A stretch of DNA of 33,311 nt from Nanobdellota archaeon (GTDB lineage Archaea; Nanobdellota; Nanobdellia; Parvarchaeales; Parvarchaeaceae): positions 1-33,311 of the forward strand of contig JAJZWM010000008.1 in NCBI GenBank assembly GCA_021846665.1, given 5' to 3'. A program made the translations under genes and the position numbers. The notes under the pieces are model-generated. The model saw only the letters and a list, made by a program, of their open reading frames with translations. It searched no databases and was not told the DNA's origin. Below are positions 1 through 8,520 of the stretch, one piece after another; position 1 is the first letter of the stretch, and each line of letters starts with the position of its first letter.

Positions 1-57
1 AAAAAATAACAAAAGAGCAATAATAAGATGACTACTTTTCGTTTTTATTTTTACCAT
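1..57 (-). CDS. N-terminus of a secreted or membrane protein (partial, runs off left edge)
   Basis: An ATG on the minus strand at 57 opens a frame of 19 codons that stays open to the window edge. The peptide starts MVKIKTK, followed by SSHLIIALLLFF. That is a basic stretch then a hydrophobic stretch, as in a signal peptide or first membrane anchor. AAAGGT lies five bases upstream of the ATG, and an AT-rich TATA-like stretch lies near 75-84. It is divergent from the helicase at 164. The function cannot be told from this fragment. Confidence 0.5.
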   Translation of the reverse strand, partial: MVKIKTKSSHLIIALLLFF

Positions 58-163
58 ATTACCTTTTGTAATACTAATAAATAATTAAAGAAGACAGACT
101 ATTTAAGAACATAATCAAAGCTTTTAGACTTATATTTTTATAATAAGTTATACATTTATTAGC
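58..163. promoter_or_regulatory. divergent promoter region between the left-edge gene and the helicase
   Basis: This 106-bp AT-rich spacer separates two divergent starts. For the plus-strand helicase, TTTTTATA at 135-142 is centred about 25 bp from the ATG at 164 and there is no Shine-Dalgarno, so the transcript is probably leaderless. For the minus-strand gene, a TATA-like stretch near 75-84 lies about 23 bp from the ATG at 57, and AAAGGT may act as a ribosome binding site. No repeats or RNA structures were seen. Confidence 0.5.
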
Positions 164-2884
164 ATGGATCTAAGTAAAAACATACTTATAAAAGCAAATC
201 CTGGAACAGGAAAAACAACTTCTTTAGCTAATAGAGTAATAGAACTTATAAAGAATGGCGTAAGTGAAAACGAAATTCTATGCCTGACTTTTACAAACAA
301 GGCTGTTGATGAAATGTTTGAAAAAATAGGCCAGAAACTAAAGGAAAACAATCTAGAAGTTTCAAGGATAAACGGTATTACAATTTCTACATTTCATAGT
401 TTCTGTAATTCATACTTTTCTGAGCAAGGAAAAGAATACGAGCTGGTTAGCAACAACTTCATAAGATTTTCAATATTTAAGAGTTTTGAAAATAACAATG
501 CATTCAATTATGAAAGAGATTACATTATACAGGAACTAGTTCCTAAAGTAGAGAATGCAATTAGATATATAAAAAGCTTCGGGATAACTCCAGAAGAGAT
601 AAACATAAAAATGACTAAAGGAGAATTGATAAACAAGTCTTTTTTAGAGAATATGAGCAGCATAACAGTAGAAGAGATTCTAGCTTTTCTCGATTATTTT
701 ATAATAGCTTTCAAAGACTACGAAAAAGAGAAAGGGTCTGCAAAAATAGATTATAATGATCTTTTAAAGAAATTTTTACAAGAATATGACCCATTAAAAA
801 AACATTACAAATATGTTTTAGTAGATGAATTGCAGGACTTAAATGATGTAGAAGCAGAGATAGCAAGGCTTTTGGGAGATTACCTATTTCTTGTGGGAGA
901 CAGAAAGCAATCCATATTCGGTTTTCAAGGTGGTAGCCTAAAAAATTTCACAGAATTTCAAAAACTAAGCAATTTAGATCAATTAACAAAAGGGCTTAAC
1001 TATAGAAGTTATAGTGAAATTCTTGACTATTCCAAACAGTATTTTCTCAGTAAAATAAATGATCCAAGTTATAAAGAGGAACTAATGGATTTTAAAAGCA
1101 ATAAAGGAACTGGCGGAAAGGTAAAACAGCTTGTAGGAAACAATACAGATGACATAGCTGTAAAGCTTGCTATAGATCTTATATCACAGGGTAAAAATGC
1201 AGCAATAATAACCCGAACAAATGAACAGATAGTAAGTATTTCCCGTGTTTTAGACTCAAAGAATATAAAATATGCCACAACTGCAAGCGCTTCTGTTTCA
1301 ACAAGAGCAAAGAACTCCATAATTGATTATTTGAAAGGCATATTCAACGCCGATGAAAAGGATATTTTAAAGGCATTGTTCACGCCATTTTCTGGCGTTT
1401 CACTTAAAAAGGCATTTGAAATTGAAGAAAAGTACAGAAAAAAGGAGATAGGCATAGATGACATAAAAAGACTTGCAAAGCCTTTTTTTGATAGAAAAAA
1501 CGCTGCAGAGCTTAACATATTTAATGTAAATAAACTTTTCAATGAAACTATACTTCCTATCTCTGTAGCCTTGGATAATGACTATTACATAAGTGCAGCA
1601 GCAATACTTGAAAACATAAACCAATACATGGACAGCACTGAACTGCCCAGTTTTTCGGACATGCTTGTATATCTTTACACGGCAGAAGACAGCTATGAAT
1701 CAAATGACAAACAGGAAAATCTTGTACTTACAACAGTTCATAAAGCAAAAGGATTAGAGTTTGACAATGTTATATATGTTCCAAAAAAACAAAGCAATAA
1801 AACGAGCTTTATTGATTTAGTAACCAATTCAATAATTAAACAGACCAAGGATATAGACGTAAAGGAGGAATTGGCGGATGAAAGCATAAGAGTGGATTTT
1901 GTCGCATTTACAAGGGCAAAGGAAAACCTTTTTGTTGTTACTCCTCCAGCTCTTGCTGAGGATTACTATGTTGAGGGATTTATTGAAAAAAATATCGCAG
2001 AAATGGAAGACGAGCCTGCTCCCTTTAAGAAAAAATACGCTGAAGCTTATTCTCTTTTTGTTAATAAAGAATATGATGCAGCAAAGGCCTTGCTTGAAGA
2101 AAACGAGGAATGGCTTATAAACAGAATAAATAGCTATTTCAGCCAGCTTAAAAGTATATCCTTTTCACTACTTGATGCAATGTCAGATCCATTAAACTTT
2201 ATAAAAACAAATGTTTTGAAAATAAGGGAAGTAACAGAAAGCACAAAATTCGGTTTAAATGCACATAAAATAGCAGAGGATTACTTCAAGCATACCTTAA
2301 AAGAAGAGGAATTGGATGAAACGCAGAAAAAAATTCTCCAGAATATAATAAGCATTCTTGAAGAGATAAAAAGAAAATACAATGCTGTAGAGATAGACGC
2401 TGAAAAAACGTTGGAAATGCCTCTTGAAGCAGTATTCCCTGACATAAAAGTTGATTTAAAGGTCTCTGCAAAGCTGGATGCTGTATTCCTTAACAAAGAA
2501 AAGAACAAATATTTAATAATAGATTTCAAGACAGACAGATCAGATGATAACGGATCAAAACATAGAAGACAACTTGCACTTTACCGCAGATTATTTGCAA
2601 TAGAGAAAAAGATCGATGAAAAAGAAATAGACTCAGCAATAGCATACATAAATTTAACAGGAAAGATAAACACCGGAAAGTTTGAATACGAATTAGATAC
2701 GCAGAAGATAAAAGATATGCAAATAGACACGGTTAAAAAGCATACTCTGCAGCTTTTGGAATATAAAGAAAATACAAAAAAATTCATTGAGAGAGCAACT
2801 GAAAAGTACTATTATTCTGACAGCCTAAATGATGAGATATTCAAGAAATTAAGAGAAGAATACGAACATACTAAAGTGGTATGA
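164..2884 (+). CDS. UvrD/AddA-type superfamily 1 helicase with C-terminal RecB-like nuclease
   Basis: An ATP-dependent DNA helicase fused to a PD-(D/E)XK nuclease, expected to process double-strand ends or repair intermediates. Seen in the 906 residues: Walker A NPGTGKT (12-18), motif Ia LTFTNKAVDEM, TFHSFC, motif II VDELQD (near 220, for the usual DEFQD), motif III VGDRKQSIFGFQGG (near 243), motif IV NYRS, motif V TTVHKAKGLEF (near 522) and motif VI FTRAKEN (near 582). The C-terminus has DAVF (near 772), IIDFKTD (near 787) and QLALYR (near 803), the RecB-family nuclease signature. No iron-sulfur cysteine cluster and no AddB-like partner are seen in the window. The stop overlaps the next gene as ATGA. 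The ATG at 164 is supported by the TATA spacing. The family is clear. Whether it works in an AddAB-like complex or alone is unknown. Confidence 0.9.
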   Translation: MDLSKNILIKANPGTGKTTSLANRVIELIKNGVSENEILCLTFTNKAVDEMFEKIGQKLKENNLEVSRINGITISTFHSFCNSYFSEQGKEYELVSNNFIRFSIFKSFENNNAFNYERDYIIQELVPKVENAIRYIKSFGITPEEINIKMTKGELINKSFLENMSSITVEEILAFLDYFIIAFKDYEKEKGSAKIDYNDLLKKFLQEYDPLKKHYKYVLVDELQDLNDVEAEIARLLGDYLFLVGDRKQSIFGFQGGSLKNFTEFQKLSNLDQLTKGLNYRSYSEILDYSKQYFLSKINDPSYKEELMDFKSNKGTGGKVKQLVGNNTDDIAVKLAIDLISQGKNAAIITRTNEQIVSISRVLDSKNIKYATTASASVSTRAKNSIIDYLKGIFNADEKDILKALFTPFSGVSLKKAFEIEEKYRKKEIGIDDIKRLAKPFFDRKNAAELNIFNVNKLFNETILPISVALDNDYYISAAAILENINQYMDSTELPSFSDMLVYLYTAEDSYESNDKQENLVLTTVHKAKGLEFDNVIYVPKKQSNKTSFIDLVTNSIIKQTKDIDVKEELADESIRVDFVAFTRAKENLFVVTPPALAEDYYVEGFIEKNIAEMEDEPAPFKKKYAEAYSLFVNKEYDAAKALLEENEEWLINRINSYFSQLKSISFSLLDAMSDPLNFIKTNVLKIREVTESTKFGLNAHKIAEDYFKHTLKEEELDETQKKILQNIISILEEIKRKYNAVEIDAEKTLEMPLEAVFPDIKVDLKVSAKLDAVFLNKEKNKYLIIDFKTDRSDDNGSKHRRQLALYRRLFAIEKKIDEKEIDSAIAYINLTGKINTGKFEYELDTQKIKDMQIDTVKKHTLQLLEYKENTKKFIERATEKYYYSDSLNDEIFKKLREEYEHTKVV

Positions 2885-3075
2885 TAGAAAAGGAAGATAT
2901 ATTTTATGCCTTTTTTGCTGGAATTGCTTCACTTGTAACTGCATTTATAATAATTTTTCTTGCTTTTCCAAACCAGTTTCAAAATAATCCATCTCTGCTT
3001 TCTATATCTTTTATAGTAGTAATGGAAGTAGTTGTGTTCTTTGCCTTCTTTTTTGCGATGCGCAGACGCAGTTAA
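2881..3075 (+). CDS. small two-TM membrane protein coupled to the helicase
   Basis: A 64-residue protein with two hydrophobic segments (about 9-29 and 41-59), a short polar loop (PNQFQNNPS) and a basic C-terminus (MRRRS). Its ATG lies inside the helicase stop as ATGA, so translation is probably coupled. Its TAA stop shares the four bases TTAA with the stop of the convergent gene on the other strand. I recognise no family. It might anchor something at the membrane, but a link to the helicase rests only on position. Confidence 0.7.
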   Translation: MIEKEDIFYAFFAGIASLVTAFIIIFLAFPNQFQNNPSLLSISFIVVMEVVVFFAFFFAMRRRS

Positions 3076-3551
3076 TCTTTTTCTGTATAACTCATTTTTA
3101 ATTCATTGTTTCTTTCACTGTAAGTATAGTTCTCTTTAAATTTTGATGTATATTTATCTATAGCAGAATACAAGCTGCTTGAAAATTTGTCATACTTATC
3201 AGTTAAGTAATTCTTTATCTTTGAAATATATCCTATTTTTGCAGACTCAAAGAACTTATTCATTTTATATTTTTCTGCAATGTTGTTCCATGCAGCTTTG
3301 TTGTATGTGCTTAAAAGCTTCTTCTCTTCATCTGAACTTGCTTCTCCTATTTTTTCTCCAACAAAGTAGATCAATTCTCTGGGAGTATATCCTTCTATAT
3401 GTTTAACCAGATAATTAGTGTATTTTTCCAGCTGATTTTCCTTTATCCTGCTGTTCTTTAGCTTTTCAAAGGTATTGTAAAGCCCATAATAGCCGCTATT
3501 TTCAATGTTTTTTGGCTCTTTTTCATTTTTTAAGATATCATTTAGTTTCAT
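3072..3551 (-). CDS. hypothetical protein, Tyr/Lys/Glu-rich
   Basis: About 159 residues, mostly charged and predicted helical, with many tyrosines (NSGYYGLYNTF near the N-terminus, SSSLYSAIDKYTSKF and ENYTYSERNN near the end). There is no signal peptide or membrane segment. I chose the ATG at 3551 over the in-frame GTG at 3560 because AAGGGTGA sits six to seven bases before the ATG and overlaps the GTG. It ends convergently with the small membrane protein, sharing TTAA. A TATA-like TATTTAAA lies at 3576-3583. No family was recognised. Confidence 0.7.
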   Translation of the reverse strand: MKLNDILKNEKEPKNIENSGYYGLYNTFEKLKNSRIKENQLEKYTNYLVKHIEGYTPRELIYFVGEKIGEASSDEEKKLLSTYNKAAWNNIAEKYKMNKFFESAKIGYISKIKNYLTDKYDKFSSSLYSAIDKYTSKFKENYTYSERNNELKMSYTEKD

Positions 3552-3605
3552 ATTTTTCACCCTTCTTTGTTAAGATAATAACTAGTATTTAAAGCTTTGT
3601 ATTAC

Positions 3606-5075
3606 TTATAAGTAATTACTTTTAATGTTTTCTGTCATATTTTCATTTCCCCTTATAAGAGAAAGAAGAGCTGCTATCACAAGCATTAATATAAGAAATA
3701 AAAAGGAGAAATGCATGCCTGTTATAAAGCCCTTTGTTATTCCTCCTATTAATTTAGAAGTTCCTACAAATATCTCGAAAGCAAGGTATCTTGGAATAGC
3801 TAAAGTCGCAGTAACTATTACTATTATAAAACTACCCATTATACCCATACTACCGAAAAGTCTTAAAACACCAGAAGCTGTACCAAATCTGCCTGCTTCA
3901 CTGCTTTTCATTACTGCACTGTTATTAGCGGGCCAGAACATCGAGCCTCCAAAGCCTGTTATGGCAGAACCAATAAGTACAATGTATACGCTTGAGGTTG
4001 CAGTTAACGCAAAATAGACAGTTATACCTATTATCATTATTATAAGACCTAATGTTGCAAGAAGTCTTGCACCGTATTTATCAGAGTACCTTCCCATGAA
4101 AGGAGAAAGCACACCACTTAATATATAACCTGGAAGAAGAAGCAATGAAGCATCGAAAGGAGTTAGACCTCTAACTCCCTGCAAATACATTATAAGCATA
4201 AAAGCTACACCCATAAATCCAAGGCCCTGAAACATTGAAGCTAAAACTGAATTCTTGAATATTCTGTTCTTGAACATTGATAATTTTACTACAGGATTTA
4301 CAAAAATCTTTTCCCTGAAATAGAAAGGTATCACTAGTATGAAACCAACTATAAGAAGCGAAAGATTTGTGTAGTTCAATCCAACTGAAGCTATTCTTAC
4401 GCCTGCATACAATATCATTGAAAGAGATACGCCCAAAAAGCCCATCCCGAGTATATCAAGCTTCTCATGCTCTCTTTTATCATCTTTTATGTATTTAATA
4501 GCAAGAACTAAAAGAACTATCCCTATAGGAACGTTAATGAAAAATATATATCTATAGCCTATAAAAGTAGTTATTATACCACCAAGCACTATCCCTAGCA
4601 TCGCACCAACATTCCAGCCCATGCCTGTAAATCCGTACGCTTTGCCAAGCCTTTCTCTTTTAAATGTATCCGCTATTATTGCTCCACTATTAGCAGTCAT
4701 CATCGCGCCACCAATAGCTTGAAAACCTCTGAATATTATTAAAGTAATATCTGTCGGAGCGATACCACACATGAATGAGAAGATAGTAAATATTGCTATA
4801 CCCGAATTAAAAATTCTTGATCTCCCAAAGATATCTCCTATTCTACCAAGCTGAGTAGCTGCAACTGCTGTAATAAGAAGGTATATTAAGATAACCCATA
4901 TTATAGTTGAAAGATTTGAATGAAGAGCTTGAGTTATTGCCGGAAAAGCAAGCAGAACTATTGTTGAGTCTATTGAAGCCATCAATACGCTTATTACTAA
5001 AACTGAAAGTATTAAATTTTCATTTTTAACATTGGTATCTATACTTAAATCTTTGGTAGCTTTAGAGAGTTTCAT
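3606..5075 (-). CDS. MFS transporter, DHA2 (EmrB/QacA) drug:H+ antiporter type
   Basis: A 489-residue inner-membrane exporter with a 14-helix architecture. After a 20-residue polar N-terminus, ASIDSTIVLLAFPAI matches the DHA2 motif D1, GRIGDIFGRSRIF is MFS motif A, and IIFRGFQAIGGAMM corresponds to motif B (R plus G-x-GGA). GWNVGAMLGIVLGGII stands where motif C (antiporter motif) lies. Members of this family expel drugs, dyes or metabolites using the proton gradient. Substrate cannot be read from sequence. It is transcribed alone. Upstream is AT-rich (5076-5150) with several possible TATA elements. No regulator gene is adjacent. Confidence 0.88.
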   Translation of the reverse strand: MKLSKATKDLSIDTNVKNENLILSVLVISVLMASIDSTIVLLAFPAITQALHSNLSTIIWVILIYLLITAVAATQLGRIGDIFGRSRIFNSGIAIFTIFSFMCGIAPTDITLIIFRGFQAIGGAMMTANSGAIIADTFKRERLGKAYGFTGMGWNVGAMLGIVLGGIITTFIGYRYIFFINVPIGIVLLVLAIKYIKDDKREHEKLDILGMGFLGVSLSMILYAGVRIASVGLNYTNLSLLIVGFILVIPFYFREKIFVNPVVKLSMFKNRIFKNSVLASMFQGLGFMGVAFMLIMYLQGVRGLTPFDASLLLLPGYILSGVLSPFMGRYSDKYGARLLATLGLIIMIIGITVYFALTATSSVYIVLIGSAITGFGGSMFWPANNSAVMKSSEAGRFGTASGVLRLFGSMGIMGSFIIVIVTATLAIPRYLAFEIFVGTSKLIGGITKGFITGMHFSFLFLILMLVIAALLSLIRGNENMTENIKSNYL

Positions 5076-5153
5076 AATTTAAGTGTATATTCAAAAATAA
5101 TAAATATATAATATAAAAAACTTATATATAAACTAGCTTATTCTTCTTTAAAA

Positions 5154-5618
5154 TCATTTAAGCATTTTCTTTAGGTTATCTACTGTCTGATTTACGACAT
5201 CGGTTACAGCCTGATTTACAATATCTTCTCCGAAAAGCTTTGCCATCTTACCAAGTTCTATATCAGCCTTCCAATCTATCTTAGTAGAAGAATCCTGTGT
5301 ACTTATATCAATATAAAGAGCAATAGAAAACTTCAAACCTATAGTAGAACCATCTCCCTGTATTAATACATGCTTGTTTTCCTGTTTTTCTTTTAATTGC
5401 GCAGAAAATTTAATGTTAAGATTTGAAAGATAACCTGCACCAAGAAACTTTGAAGTATACTTTTTTGCATCTACCTTGAACTGTAATTGAAAATTGTCTC
5501 CGTTTACCTCTGTCGATACTACGTTAGGTAGACATTTTGCAAATTTATTAGCATCTGCGATTATATCCCAAACCTTTTCAATTTTATAATCTACTGTAAA
5601 ACTCCCTTTAATTTCCAT
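5154..5618 (-). CDS. CoxG-like SRPBCC-fold protein
   Basis: This 154-residue protein begins MEIKGSFTVDY, continues with VWDIIADANKFAKCLPNV and ends in an amphipathic helix (LGKMAKLFGEDIVNQ onward). This is the layout of the CoxG/SRPBCC family, in which a helix-grip fold encloses a hydrophobic ligand. CoxG itself helps anchor CO dehydrogenase to the membrane, but no CO dehydrogenase genes are in the window. The ATG at 5618 is one base after the stop of the GlpA-like gene (TAATATG), so the two are co-transcribed and probably coupled. A lipid- or quinone-binding role beside a membrane-linked flavoenzyme is an inference. Confidence 0.75.
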   Translation of the reverse strand: MEIKGSFTVDYKIEKVWDIIADANKFAKCLPNVVSTEVNGDNFQLQFKVDAKKYTSKFLGAGYLSNLNIKFSAQLKEKQENKHVLIQGDGSTIGLKFSIALYIDISTQDSSTKIDWKADIELGKMAKLFGEDIVNQAVTDVVNQTVDNLKKMLK

Positions 5619-5619
5619 A

Positions 5620-6924
5620 TTAATTAAATAATTCTCTTGAATACAATAAATCTATTGCATTCGAATACATATCAGAATAGGTTTTACCTGTTGATTCATT
5701 TAACATTTCGTAAAGAAAGCCCTTATCCAAGGATAATGATTTTGCCATTTCGCCGATATTTTGACTATTTACACGCGGCCAGTAAAGCTTTATTTTATCA
5801 GTATTTGATTCGGTTTTATTGCCTAATTTATCTCCTATAAAATCGCCTATATCCTTTGCCATTATCCTTGAAGTACTCAATTTACCACCTACTATGCTTA
5901 TTATCCCACCCATATTATCGGTAACGGAATGATCAAATATCTTGAAATCTCTGCTAGCTTTTCTACTATCATCATTTTCTCCTGCAGCTATTAAAGGTCT
6001 TACACCTGCGTAGTATCTGGAAACTGGGTAATTTGCAAGAATAGGCAGCATTTCACTACCAGCTTTCTGCAGAAAGCCAATATCCTCTTTGTCAACATCA
6101 AATTTATCTGGATCATCAACAATAAAGGCAGTAGTTCCTATAATCGAATCATTGAAAAATGGCACAACTATATCGCCATCAGAAGGCTCTCTAAGCCTGT
6201 TTATTATGTGTTTTGTGAATCTTCTGTTTATTACTGCCATTGTACCTGCTGAAAGTATCATTTCTATGCTTTTTATACCCAACTTTTCGTCTATAAGTTT
6301 TGATGCCCATGCCCCGCTCGCATTTACAACTAAATCAGCTTTTAATTCACTTGTTTCTCCAGTATTATTGTTTTTTACTTTAACGCCCTTTATATCATTT
6401 CCTTCTTTTATGAAATCTATTACCTCAGTGTTTAACATAATTTTTGCGGATTCCCTCTTTGCAGTCAGTAATAAACTTGTTATGAATCTAAATGAGTTTA
6501 TTACCTTATCCGGTACTCTATAAACTGCTTTTACTGAACTGTTAAGAAAAGGCTCATCCTTAAGAGCAGTTTCTATACTGATAGATTCTATGGGAATATT
6601 AGACTGTTTGCAACCATTTTCAAACTTACCTTGAAAAGAAAGATCTTCATCATTCAAAGCTACAAATAGACCACCAGTATTTTCTATACAGAATGAAGCT
6701 ATATCGGAGATAACTTTATTATCTAATATACTTTCCTGAGCTGCTTTAACATCATTCATTGCGTATCTTGCTCCACTATGAAGCATTCCATGAAATCTTC
6801 CGCTTGTCCCACCTATTATATTACCTTTCTCTATAACTGTAACATCAAAGCCACGACTAGCTAAATCATGTGTAATGAAAGAACCTGTTGCGCCTGCACC
6901 TATTACGATTATTTTGTTTGACAT
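5620..6924 (-). CDS. glpA: FAD-dependent glycerol-3-phosphate dehydrogenase, GlpA type
   Basis: A 434-residue flavoprotein of the DAO family. The N-terminus has the dinucleotide-binding motif VIGAGATGSFITHDLASRG and an acidic VIEKG strand end. GGTSGRFHGMLHSGARYA and INRLREPSDGDIVVPF are characteristic of GlpA, which oxidises sn-glycerol-3-phosphate to dihydroxyacetone phosphate and passes electrons to the membrane. The C-terminal GGIISIVGGKLSTSRIMA is the FAD-contact region. E. coli GlpA is about 100 residues longer, and GlpB/GlpC partners are absent here, so its electron route is unknown. TATA-like TTAAATAT (6947-6954) is about 26 bp from the ATG with no Shine-Dalgarno. The CoxG-like gene follows after one base. 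Another 2-hydroxy-acid oxidase of the same fold is possible but less likely. Confidence 0.82.
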   Translation of the reverse strand: MSNKIIVIGAGATGSFITHDLASRGFDVTVIEKGNIIGGTSGRFHGMLHSGARYAMNDVKAAQESILDNKVISDIASFCIENTGGLFVALNDEDLSFQGKFENGCKQSNIPIESISIETALKDEPFLNSSVKAVYRVPDKVINSFRFITSLLLTAKRESAKIMLNTEVIDFIKEGNDIKGVKVKNNNTGETSELKADLVVNASGAWASKLIDEKLGIKSIEMILSAGTMAVINRRFTKHIINRLREPSDGDIVVPFFNDSIIGTTAFIVDDPDKFDVDKEDIGFLQKAGSEMLPILANYPVSRYYAGVRPLIAAGENDDSRKASRDFKIFDHSVTDNMGGIISIVGGKLSTSRIMAKDIGDFIGDKLGNKTESNTDKIKLYWPRVNSQNIGEMAKSLSLDKGFLYEMLNESTGKTYSDMYSNAIDLLYSRELFN

Positions 6925-7012
6925 GCTAATAATAAATGATATTTACTTAAATATCTAGATTATATTTAAAATGAATAATAATTAAATGATAAATTTGCGC
7001 AAACTTTTTCAA

Positions 7013-7726
7013 CTAATTTAATTTAAGATACAAACGCTTATTCTGTTTTCCTTTGTTTTCAAAGCGTTCTAAAGTAATGTGCCCGACTTCATTTGTGTTT
7101 TTAACATGTGTTCCGCCGTCCATTTGCTCATCAAGCCCAGAAATCTCTATAACTCTTACAATATCTAAAGTATTCATCAATTCTCTTCCTGGCTGCGTTC
7201 TAACAAGGTTCTTATTCGCGGCTTCTTCTTTTGTTAAGAACTTTACATTTACTTCATGACCTTCAGAAATGATAGTATTGGCCTTTTCTATAATTTCAGA
7301 GGCCAATTCCTTTGTCAAGCCATCCATACTTATATCTATCCTTGCTCGATCATCATATATCTGATTGCCGGTTATTAAACTTGAGTTATAATCCCTTTCG
7401 AGTACACCATCAATTATATGTATAGCAGTATGCAGCTTCATATGTGCGTATCTTTTTTCCCAATCAAGAATTTCTTTTATTTCATCCGCTTCATTTGCAG
7501 CTATCTCTCTATCTAATACTAAAACAATATCTTTTCCGTCTTTTTTAATGTCTTTAACAGAATATTCCTCTTCTTTATACAAAACTTTTCCACTGTCAGC
7601 TGGCTGGCCCCCTCCTTCGGGATAAAAGATATCTATATCTACTGTAATTTCACTACCATCTTTATTTATTATCTTTGCGTATGTCTCCTTTAGATATGAG
7701 TCTTTAAGGTATAATTTTTCTGTCAT
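7013..7726 (-). CDS. alaX: AlaX-type alanyl-tRNA editing protein
   Basis: A free-standing homologue of the alanyl-tRNA synthetase editing domain. It hydrolyses Ser- or Gly-tRNA(Ala) in trans. At 237 residues it has the size of the medium AlaX-M class. FYPEGGGQPADSG near 34-46 is the typical N-terminal loop. Metal-site motifs are LHTAIH (H99, H103) and MDGGTH (D203, H207). In the classic synthetase site the residue at D203 is cysteine. The gene has its own TATA-like element (ATTATATAAATAA at 7744-7756, about 24 bp from the ATG), suggesting a leaderless mRNA. Confidence 0.9.
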   Translation of the reverse strand: MTEKLYLKDSYLKETYAKIINKDGSEITVDIDIFYPEGGGQPADSGKVLYKEEEYSVKDIKKDGKDIVLVLDREIAANEADEIKEILDWEKRYAHMKLHTAIHIIDGVLERDYNSSLITGNQIYDDRARIDISMDGLTKELASEIIEKANTIISEGHEVNVKFLTKEEAANKNLVRTQPGRELMNTLDIVRVIEISGLDEQMDGGTHVKNTNEVGHITLERFENKGKQNKRLYLKLN

Positions 7727-7776
7727 ATTGTAGAGAATTACTAATTATATAAATAATTAAGATAGTGCTACAATAA

Positions 7777-8520
7777 TCAAACTATTATATTTCTTAAGTC
7801 CTTTATTTTCCCAAAATTTAGATTTTCTCCTTCAGATATACAGATCGCATTTAATTCATCAACATCGCACATTTCCTTTAAAAACGGAGAGAGGAGTTCT
7901 TCCCTTTTCTCCTCATTTATATTGCTGCCTGGTGCAAATATGCTGCAGGCGGGCAAAACTAACAGTTTTTTTCCGTCTTTTGTATTACCATAAAGAAAGG
8001 CCTTCATTTTCTCACCTGCACCGATATATCTATATATTATAACACTTGGATGTTCATGGCCTATTATATAAATTTCAGCTTCACATTTAGGAAGCTCATC
8101 TCCGTGTGCAATGTAAAAACCTTCCTCAAGCAGATAATCCTTTATTATTTCTACATCATAAGTGTTTTTTATCCTATCAAGGTAATTGTCATGATTTCCT
8201 TTTATAAGGAGGAGTTTTATTGATATACTATTACAGAACTCAATAAGTTCTCCTATCTCTTTTCTTTCATAGTATTTTAAATCTGAAAAATCATTCTTTA
8301 GATCCCCTGTTACTATAAGCCTGTTTGCTCCCGTAGCTATTACGGCCTTTCTTATTATGTCTTCTATAAACTGCAAATTTCTGCTTGGTATCAGAGTACC
8401 GGCCATTGACATCTGGCCTTCGTAACCTAAATGAGTATCCGATATTATAAGCGAATTAAGTGGCTTAATATAAGCTATAGGCATGCCTTCCAAAAGCTCT
8501 ATTGATTCAGTTATTTGCAT
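7777..8520 (-). CDS. metallophosphoesterase of the Lhr/ligase-associated type
   Basis: A 247-residue calcineurin-like phosphoesterase. Metal-binding motifs appear in order: SDTHLGYEG (near 28), VTGDLKNDF (near 70), KGNHDNY (near 106), AHGDELP (near 138) and IGHEHPS (near 153). Such proteins cleave phosphodiesters or nucleic-acid ends with two metal ions, and relatives lie beside Lhr helicases and DNA ligases. Here the ATG lies inside the end of lhr (14-nt overlap), with GGTGA eight bases ahead, so the two are translationally coupled. DNA-end or cyclic-phosphate processing with Lhr is likely but inferred. Confidence 0.87.
   Translation of the reverse strand: MQITESIELLEGMPIAYIKPLNSLIISDTHLGYEGQMSMAGTLIPSRNLQFIEDIIRKAVIATGANRLIVTGDLKNDFSDLKYYERKEIGELIEFCNSISIKLLLIKGNHDNYLDRIKNTYDVEIIKDYLLEEGFYIAHGDELPKCEAEIYIIGHEHPSVIIYRYIGAGEKMKAFLYGNTKDGKKLLVLPACSIFAPGSNINEEKREELLSPFLKEMCDVDELNAICISEGENLNFGKIKDLRNIIV

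Noticed and set aside
6089-6523. 144-codon open frame on the plus strand opposite glpA
   Set aside because: The minus strand has a clear GlpA protein there; the antisense frame has no ribosome site and composition typical of a shadow frame.
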